Shown here in pieces: positions 7,371 through 12,514 of a DNA stretch of 12,514 nt (positions are counted from its first letter, which is position 1; each line of letters opens with the position of its first letter). This stretch comes from CADEED01 sp964444835. GTDB taxonomy: Bacteria; Pseudomonadota; Gammaproteobacteria; Steroidobacterales; Steroidobacteraceae. The notes under the pieces were generated by a model. It saw only the letters and a list, made by a program, of their open reading frames with translations. It was not told the DNA's origin and did no database searches. The position numbers were made by a program, and so were the translations under genes. The stretch spans positions 1 to 12,514 of the forward strand of contig CAYUIT010000077.1 of assembly GCA_964444835.1 (NCBI GenBank). Reading direction: 5' to 3'.

Positions 7371-9623
7371 ATGAAACCCGTCTATGTCTCTCGTCTTTGT
7401 TTCGCGACCACTGCGCTCGCCGCGCAGGCGGCGCTCGCGCAAACCTCGACCGCCAGCGATGCCGCCGAAGCGAGCAGCGGTCTGGAGGAAATCGTCGTCA
7501 CGGCGCAGCGTCGCTCAGAATCGTTGATGGACGTACCGATCGCCGTCAGTGCCATTGGTGGCGAGGCGCTCGAGAAGCAACAAGTGCAGAGCGTGGAAGA
7601 CGTGCTCGCACAAGTTCCGAACGTGAGCTTCGTGTCGCTCGGCTCGCGCGACCGCAAAGAGATCAGCCTGCGCGGTATTTCGAATCAGTTGAACCCGTTC
7701 GTTGACGTGCGCTCGTCCACGTATGCGTTCTACATCGACGAGTACAACGTCGCAGTCGGCACGAGCAATCCCGAGATGCTCGATCTGGAGCGCATCGAAG
7801 TACTGCGCGGACCGCAAGGCACTTACTTCGGACGCAATGCGGTCGGCGGCGCTTTGAACGTCATCACTCGCAAGCCGACTAACGAGTGGTTCTCGGAAGT
7901 GGGTGCGGGCGTCGGCAATTACGGCACGAAGAGTGCGCACTTGATCGTCAATGCGCCGATCGTCGATGGCAAGCTGGCCGCCCGCGCGTCGGGCCAGATC
8001 CGCCGCACCGATGGCTTCATCGAAAACGTCAACCCGATTGGCGGCGGTAATGACGGCAAGTTCAACACGGGCCGCATCACGCTGCGTTACACGCCGGTTG
8101 AGAACCTGACGTGGGATTTGAACTACAGCTACACGGACGGCGACGAAGGCATGCGCGTCGGCGTACCGACGGGTTTCCTAACAGCCACCTGGCGCGCTGT
8201 GTATTACCAGAACCGACCGGGCAATGTTGCCAGTCTGGACGGTGTCGGCTTCTACCCAGACAACGACGATCGCGTGAACTTCAACCGGCCGCAAAGCGTC
8301 GGCTCGGACTTCGAATACCTCAGCACGCGTTTCACGTACGACTTCGAATCCGTATCGCTTACCGCGGTGGCCGGGCGACTCGAATCGAGCCTGTTCAACT
8401 TCGGCGACGTCGACGGCGGCAGCATCGACGCGTTCTACGAAGACTTGCTGATCGAGCGCGAGTCGACCAGCGCAGAGCTGCGGTTGCAGTCGCGCAATCC
8501 GCAGCGCATCGATTGGAGCATTGGCGCCATCGTGGGTAATGACTCGGGCGTGCAAGATCAATCGACCTACCACGGCGCGCAGAGTCCGCTCGGGCGCCCG
8601 AACGGCTTCGAGGTGACCGGTGCCGATTCGGATACGGAATCGGATTACTGGGCCGTATTCGGTCAAGCCACTTGGAACATTTCCGACGCGTGGAAGCTCG
8701 TGGCGGGCGGGCGCTACTCCAACGAGAAGGTCAAGACACTTGGCCAAACGCGTTCGAACACCATCATCACAGGCACTAACAACCGATCAGCGAGCTTCAA
8801 CGATTTCTCGCCGCGCTTGACGGTGAGCTACTCGAACGACTCGCTGGGCATGGTGTACGCCACAGCGTCGAAGGGCTTCAAGGCCGGCGGCACACAGACC
8901 ACCGGTACGGTGCAGCTCCGCAACGAGTATGAGCCGGAAGAGTTGTGGAATTACGAACTCGGCTGGAAGTCGGAGTTCCTCGACCGCCGCGTGCGGCTCG
9001 ATGTCGCAGCGTTCTATATGGATTGGAAGGACGTGCAGCAGTTCATCCGCTTCCAGTTCATCGACCCCGTCACCGGCCTATTGCGCGGCGTCACAGGTGT
9101 CGACAACGCCACATCGGCTCGCTCGTCGGGTATTGAACTCAGCACCGAAGCACTCGTCACGCCGCGGGTCCGAGTGGGCGCGCAGGTCGGCTACCTCGAT
9201 GCGAAGTATGGCCAGTATCCCAACGCGTTGATCGATGGGCAGGTGATCAATGCGACCGGCAAGCGCCTGATCAATGCGCCCAAGTGGACGCTCGGTGCGC
9301 ACGCCGAGTACGCGCTCGAGGTGTCCGATGGCATCAAGGGTTATGCGCGGGCCGAGTGGAACCATCGCAGCGAGCAGCTCTCGAACACGTTTGCGTTGCG
9401 CTACGAAGTGTTTCCGTTCATTTCGCCCTCCTACAGCGTGGTCAACCTGCGTGCGGGCTTGAGTGGCGAACGCTGGGACGTACGCGTGTACGCGGAGAAC
9501 GTGCTCGATAAGGAGTACTTCGCGAACGCTTACGAGAAGGCGTTCTACAGCGGCGTGCAGGTGGAGCCTTCGGTGCGCACCTTCGGCATCGATCTGCGCT
9601 ACCGCTTCGGCGAGGGTCGTTAG
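7371..9623 (+). CDS. TonB-dependent outer-membrane receptor
   Basis: A 750-residue outer-membrane transporter that uses TonB-ExbB-ExbD energy to import a large or scarce ligand. The start at ATG 7371 is preceded by AAGGA and begins a Sec signal peptide (to about residue 23, ALA-Q). A TonB-box-like segment, EEIVVTA, lies at 39-45, followed by the plug domain (about 50-168) with DVPIAVSAI, ISLRGIS, FYIDEYNVAVG, LERIEVLRGPQGTYFGRN and GGALNVITRKP, all classic plug motifs. The remainder is a beta-barrel rich in alternating aromatic strands (for example ASKGFKAGG and WNYELGWKSEF) and ends RYRFGEGR. The terminal aromatic residue expected for barrel assembly is Phe746, with four further residues after it. 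The style is that of receptors for organic compounds rather than a recognisable siderophore or B12 receptor; the ligand is unknown. It is probably in one transcript with the NTF2-like gene and is followed by a long hairpin. Confidence 0.95.
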   Translation: MKPVYVSRLCFATTALAAQAALAQTSTASDAAEASSGLEEIVVTAQRRSESLMDVPIAVSAIGGEALEKQQVQSVEDVLAQVPNVSFVSLGSRDRKEISLRGISNQLNPFVDVRSSTYAFYIDEYNVAVGTSNPEMLDLERIEVLRGPQGTYFGRNAVGGALNVITRKPTNEWFSEVGAGVGNYGTKSAHLIVNAPIVDGKLAARASGQIRRTDGFIENVNPIGGGNDGKFNTGRITLRYTPVENLTWDLNYSYTDGDEGMRVGVPTGFLTATWRAVYYQNRPGNVASLDGVGFYPDNDDRVNFNRPQSVGSDFEYLSTRFTYDFESVSLTAVAGRLESSLFNFGDVDGGSIDAFYEDLLIERESTSAELRLQSRNPQRIDWSIGAIVGNDSGVQDQSTYHGAQSPLGRPNGFEVTGADSDTESDYWAVFGQATWNISDAWKLVAGGRYSNEKVKTLGQTRSNTIITGTNNRSASFNDFSPRLTVSYSNDSLGMVYATASKGFKAGGTQTTGTVQLRNEYEPEELWNYELGWKSEFLDRRVRLDVAAFYMDWKDVQQFIRFQFIDPVTGLLRGVTGVDNATSARSSGIELSTEALVTPRVRVGAQVGYLDAKYGQYPNALIDGQVINATGKRLINAPKWTLGAHAEYALEVSDGIKGYARAEWNHRSEQLSNTFALRYEVFPFISPSYSVVNLRAGLSGERWDVRVYAENVLDKEYFANAYEKAFYSGVQVEPSVRTFGIDLRYRFGEGR

Positions 9624-9640
9624 TCGCGTCCATCTTGCGA

Positions 9641-9682
9641 ACGGCCAAGCTGTGGCTGGGATTCCAGTCACAGTTTGGCCGT
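9641..9682 (+). terminator. Long stem-loop after the receptor gene (terminator or mRNA 3'-end stabiliser)
   Basis: A 42-base hairpin with a 19-pair stem (9641-9659 with 9664-9682) and a four-base loop (GATT), starting 17 bases after the receptor stop. Every stem position pairs on the + strand transcript: 17 Watson-Crick pairs and two G-U pairs (9649-9674 and 9655-9668). On the opposite strand those two become A-C mismatches, so the structure favours an RNA made in the receptor's direction. No T-tract follows, so it is not a textbook intrinsic terminator; alternatives are a 3'-end stabilising hairpin or a copy of a dispersed palindromic repeat. Confidence 0.6.
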
Positions 9683-9725
9683 CTCGACCGTGCCTCCCAC
9701 GCGGTGCGCGTGGACAATTCGGCAC

Positions 9726-10286
9726 ATGTCCCGTGCATTGCATAGATTCGTTCTGGTCGCTTGGCTCGTTCCCGCGGTCATCGGCGTCGTCGGCTGTGGC
9801 CCGCGTGCCTTGACTGAGCAAAACGTCATTGAGTTCATCGACCGCGCAGATGATGCAGCCCGAAAGCGCTTTGCGCCGGAAATCTGTTCCCTGCGCGGCG
9901 AGAATTTCAAGATGACGATGACGTTTCTTGCCGCAGATGCCGAGGCACCGGAAACCTCGGAGATCACTCGCAAGCTTTATTGCGCACAGGCTGGCGAATT
10001 CGCGAAACTGCGGCAGTACGTGCTCGAACGTCGGTCGCTCACGATCGACATCGCGCCTGATGGACAAACAGCCACCGTCAAAGCGTCGTACGTCGAGAAG
10101 CTACCCTACTATCCCGAGGACACGTTCGTCTCGACGCCGGACGATTACGATGAGGTGCAGATCCTCGAGTCTGATAGCACGTCAGTCATCGCGATCGAGA
10201 ACGGCGATATCGTGATTTGGGAAACTATCGCAGACATCGAGCAGTCGCTCGTGCCCAAGCACAAAATGAAACTCCCCTACGACTAA
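9726..10286 (+). CDS. Small lipoprotein of unknown function
   Basis: A 186-residue protein. ATG 9726 is chosen because it places a lipoprotein signal at the very start: a hydrophobic stretch (residues 9-22) ending in VVG-Cys24, a plausible lipobox, so the mature protein should be lipid-anchored. The ribosome-binding site is weak. An earlier in-frame TTG at 9675 lies inside the hairpin and is less likely. I do not recognise the family. After Cys24 there is a helix-like segment (NVIEFIDRADDAARKRFA) and then beta-rich stretches (LTIDIAPDGQTATVKASYVEK), an order compatible with an NTF2/cystatin-like fold, but this is only a pattern impression. Cys54 and Cys86 could form a disulfide. The following small gene starts eight bases after its stop, so the two form a likely pair. 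Confidence 0.65.
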   Translation: MSRALHRFVLVAWLVPAVIGVVGCGPRALTEQNVIEFIDRADDAARKRFAPEICSLRGENFKMTMTFLAADAEAPETSEITRKLYCAQAGEFAKLRQYVLERRSLTIDIAPDGQTATVKASYVEKLPYYPEDTFVSTPDDYDEVQILESDSTSVIAIENGDIVIWETIADIEQSLVPKHKMKLPYD

Positions 10287-10294
10287 CGACTACC

Positions 10295-10768
10295 ATGCGA
10301 TTCATACCGGGTGCCGTCGTGGGCCTCGTCATGGCCGTTGCATTCCTCGCTTACCGCAGCTTCGGCCCGAGCGAACCCGTGCCGGATCGAGCATTCTTGG
10401 AACTCGAACTGGCCGCAGCGGACGAGGCAGCGACCGGAACATGCTTTAGCCTCAACACAGTCTTGATCGCAAACACGGTCGGCTACAGCAAAGCCGTGAT
10501 CAGTTGGCACCGAGTGGATGCGGATACCTGGACGCGCCGGAGCGAAGAAATGGTTCAGGGCCCTCGCGGACCGAGCCACGTCTGGCGGTCGCACACCTTC
10601 CAACGCGAGAACGACCGCATCTTACTGATCGCGCACGATTCCGCTCCTGGGCCCGTGGGCACTCTCAAGGTGGCCGTCGATGCGCTGCTCGAAGCACCGC
10701 GCGACCGCCAGTCGACACGCATCGATCGCTGCCTCAACGGCGGCACCGGCTACGCGCCGAAGTCCTAA
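10295..10768 (+). CDS. Small membrane-anchored protein of unknown function
   Basis: A 157-residue protein not recognised as any family. It starts at ATG 10295, eight bases after the lipoprotein stop, with no strong ribosome-binding site, suggesting coupling. Residues 4-20 are a hydrophobic span (IPGAVVGLVMAVAFLAY) not followed by an obvious cleavage site, so it is either an N-terminal anchor or an atypical signal. The rest is soluble and probably periplasmic, with Cys50 and Cys146 available for a disulfide and beta-like stretches (AVISWHRVDADTWTRRSEEM, ILLIAHDSAPG). The rightward codon composition resembles that of its neighbours, which argues for a real gene. Its role, and any link to the receptor or MFS gene, cannot be read from the sequence. 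Confidence 0.55.
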   Translation: MRFIPGAVVGLVMAVAFLAYRSFGPSEPVPDRAFLELELAAADEAATGTCFSLNTVLIANTVGYSKAVISWHRVDADTWTRRSEEMVQGPRGPSHVWRSHTFQRENDRILLIAHDSAPGPVGTLKVAVDALLEAPRDRQSTRIDRCLNGGTGYAPKS

Positions 10769-10844
10769 CAGCATCAAGGTGTTGGTCGGGACCACTCCGA
10801 ACGCGCTACTCTAGCGCTCCGCCCCCTTTTCACACAGTGACGTC
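10769..10844 (+). promoter_or_regulatory. Possible promoter of the MFS transporter gene
   Basis: In this 76 bp gap, TACTCT (10807-10812, containing the ACTCTA hexamer shared with two other upstream regions) lies 33 bases before the ATG, and TTGGTC (10782-10787) is a weak -35 candidate 19 bases further up. The -35 candidate overlaps a short palindrome, TGGTC-GG-GACCA (10783-10794), which could bind a dimeric regulator. No strong ribosome-binding site is visible before ATG 10845. Promoter function is inferred only. Confidence 0.25.
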
Positions 10845-12514
10845 ATGACTGCGGATCCAGCTAACGCGAGCCACCCGACCGAGACCGGCATCGATCGCTC
10901 GCATCGGCGCGTGATTTTTGCGTCGTCGCTCGGCACCGTGTTCGAGTGGTACGACTTCTACCTGTATGGCTCGCTGAGTGCGATCATCGCCAAGCAGTTC
11001 TTCTCAGGCGTCAATGACACCACGGCGTTCATTTTCGCACTGCTCGCTTTCGCCGCAGGCTTTTTCGTCCGACCTTTTGGCGCGCTGGTATTCGGACGCT
11101 TGGGCGACCTCATCGGCCGCAAGCATACGTTTCTGATTACGATCATCATCATGGGTGCGGCCACGTTCTTGGTGGGCTGCCTGCCGAATTACGCGAGCAT
11201 CGGCGTGGCCGCGCCGATCATTCTCATCGTTCTCCGGCTGCTGCAAGGCCTCGCGCTGGGCGGCGAGTATGGCGGCGCGGTTGTGTACGTCGCGGAGCAT
11301 GCGCCATTCGGCAAGCGCGGGCGCTACACGAGCTGGATCCAGACGACCGCCACCATGGGCCTGTTCCTGTCGCTCCTCGTGATCCTCACGACGCGGCTGA
11401 TCGTCGGCGACGAGTTTGAAACCTGGGGCTGGCGTATTCCATTCTTGCTGTCGGCCGTGTTGTTAGGCATCTCGGTCTACATCCGATTGCAATTGAACGA
11501 ATCGCCGGTGTTCCGCGCGATGAAGGAAGAAGGCCGACTGTCGCGGGCACCGCTCCAGGAAGCGTTTGGACAATGGAGCAATCTGAAGATCGTGCTGCTT
11601 GCGCTGTTCGGCGCAACGGCGGGTCAAGCCGTCGTCTGGTATGGCGGCCAGTTCTATGCGCTGTTCTTCTTGGAAAAAGTGCTGCAAGTGGATTCGACCG
11701 CGGCCAACTTGATGATCGCGGCTGCACTGTTGATTGGCACGCCATTTTTCGTGGTGTTTGGCATCTTGTCCGACAAGATCGGGCGCAAGCCCATCGTCTT
11801 GGGTGGTTGCCTGCTCGCCGCACTCACGTACTTCCCCGCATTCGAGGCGCTGACACGCTACGCCAATCCAGCACTCCAAGCTGCGCAGGAGGCCTCGCCA
11901 GTCGTCGTGATCGCCGATCCTAACGACTGTTCGTTCCAATTCGACCCCGTCGGCAAGACCGTCTTCAATCGCTCCTGCGACGTCGCCAAAGCCGCACTCG
12001 CCAAGGCTGGCGTGAGCTATGCGAACGAAGCGGCCGCCCCCGGATCGCTCGCACAGATTCGAATCGGCACGGGTGCCGGGGCGATGTATGTGCCGTCCTT
12101 TGATGGGACGCAACTCGACAAGGCCGGTTTCAAGGCCGCTGGCGATGATTTCAACAAAGCCTTGCGCAGCGCACTCTCGGCGGCTAACTACCCCGACAAG
12201 ACCGACATGTCGAAGCTCAACTACGCAATGGTGATCGCGATCTGTACGTATCTCGTCATTCTGGTGACGATGGTTTACGGACCGATCGCGGCCTGGCTGG
12301 TCGAGCTATTCCCAGCTCGCATCCGCTACACCTCGATGTCGCTGCCCTACCACATTGGCAATGGCTGGTTCGGCGGCTTCCTGCCCGTCACGTCATTCGC
12401 AATCGTCGCGGCCACTGGCAACATCTACAACGGCCTGTGGTACCCGATCATCGTTGCAGCGATCACAGCCGTGATTGGCTTGTTGTTCCTGCCGGAAACG
12501 AAAGAGCAGCACGT
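10845..12514 (+). CDS. MFS transporter, metabolite:H+ symporter type, with extracytoplasmic insert (3' end cut)
   Basis: An open frame of 556 codons from ATG 10845 runs off the window; it reaches the LPETKEQH tail usual near the end of this family, so only a few residues should be missing. It is an inner-membrane proton-coupled importer. Signature motifs are VFEWYDFYLYG in span 1, GRLGDLIGRK (84-93) between spans 2 and 3, RLLQGLALGGEYGGA (131-145) in span 4, and GILSDKIGRKP (306-316) in the second half. These mark the metabolite:H+ symporter group (relatives carry betaine/proline, shikimate, alpha-ketoglutarate or citrate); the substrate here is unknown. Unusually, about 115 residues (340-457) sit between spans 9 and 10, where family members usually have a short loop. 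Topology places this insert in the periplasm, and it holds Cys362 and Cys378 as a possible disulfide. It could be an operon of its own. Confidence 0.9.
   Translation, partial: MTADPANASHPTETGIDRSHRRVIFASSLGTVFEWYDFYLYGSLSAIIAKQFFSGVNDTTAFIFALLAFAAGFFVRPFGALVFGRLGDLIGRKHTFLITIIIMGAATFLVGCLPNYASIGVAAPIILIVLRLLQGLALGGEYGGAVVYVAEHAPFGKRGRYTSWIQTTATMGLFLSLLVILTTRLIVGDEFETWGWRIPFLLSAVLLGISVYIRLQLNESPVFRAMKEEGRLSRAPLQEAFGQWSNLKIVLLALFGATAGQAVVWYGGQFYALFFLEKVLQVDSTAANLMIAAALLIGTPFFVVFGILSDKIGRKPIVLGGCLLAALTYFPAFEALTRYANPALQAAQEASPVVVIADPNDCSFQFDPVGKTVFNRSCDVAKAALAKAGVSYANEAAAPGSLAQIRIGTGAGAMYVPSFDGTQLDKAGFKAAGDDFNKALRSALSAANYPDKTDMSKLNYAMVIAICTYLVILVTMVYGPIAAWLVELFPARIRYTSMSLPYHIGNGWFGGFLPVTSFAIVAATGNIYNGLWYPIIVAAITAVIGLLFLPETKEQH

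Noticed and set aside
9078..10067. A 329-codon open frame on the - strand crossing the receptor 3' end and the hairpin
   Set aside because: It opposes a clear TonB receptor and a lipoprotein frame, has no recognisable motifs, and long antisense frames are expected in GC-rich DNA.
11463..12113. A 216-codon - strand frame within the MFS transporter gene
   Set aside because: It is antisense to a well-supported transporter and lacks motifs or a ribosome-binding site.
11862..12215. The MFS insert as a mobile insertion or frameshift artefact
   Set aside because: The reading frame is continuous, composition matches the flanks, and no terminal repeats or target duplications are visible.
1..12514. 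Enrichment of the CTAAC/GTTAG pentamer across the window
   Set aside because: About 20 copies were noticed by eye, close to a rough expectation for this base composition, so it is not a signal.

Overview
The window (12.5 kb, GC-rich, tightly packed, no RNA genes, no mobile elements, no CRISPR) looks like chromosomal DNA from a Gram-negative bacterium with an outer membrane. The evidence is a TonB-dependent receptor, Sec, Tat and lipoprotein export signals, and GC-rich codon use. The receptor's N-terminus (GLEEIVVTAQRR...DVPIAVSAI) is a style common in Gammaproteobacteria of the Steroidobacter/Xanthomonadales type and in sphingomonads. I infer one of these but cannot decide from the sequence alone.

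Layout. 1-51: last codons of an upstream gene on the + strand, whose stop overlaps the next start (ATGA). 48-1850 (+): exported DUF885-family putative metallohydrolase. 1807-4845 (-): a three-gene operon read leftwards, comprising an exported metal-dependent amidohydrolase, a small DUF3311 membrane protein and a sodium:solute symporter. The symporter's 3' end overlaps the 3' end of the first DUF885 gene by 44 bp. 4846-4934: divergent promoter region. 4935-6731 (+): a second DUF885 protein, this one with a twin-arginine-type signal. 6859-9623 (+): a two-gene unit of an exported NTF2/SnoaL-like protein and a TonB-dependent receptor, closed by a very long stem-loop (9641-9682). 9726-10768 (+): two small unrecognised envelope proteins, a lipoprotein and a membrane-anchored protein. 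10845 to window end (+): an MFS transporter of the metabolite:H+ symporter type with an extra extracytoplasmic domain; it is cut by the window edge.

How the genes may work together (inference). The receptor would bring a substrate across the outer membrane. The two DUF885 enzymes and the amidohydrolase, all predicted to be exported, would cleave amide or peptide bonds in the periplasm. The sodium symporter with its DUF3311 partner, and perhaps the MFS transporter, would carry products into the cytoplasm. This resembles a scavenging locus for peptides or amide-linked compounds, but no gene here reveals the substrate. No transcriptional regulator is present. I found no clearly new defence or mobile system. 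The most unusual items are the strand-asymmetric hairpin after the receptor gene, the inserted domain in the MFS transporter and the paired Sec/Tat DUF885 paralogues.
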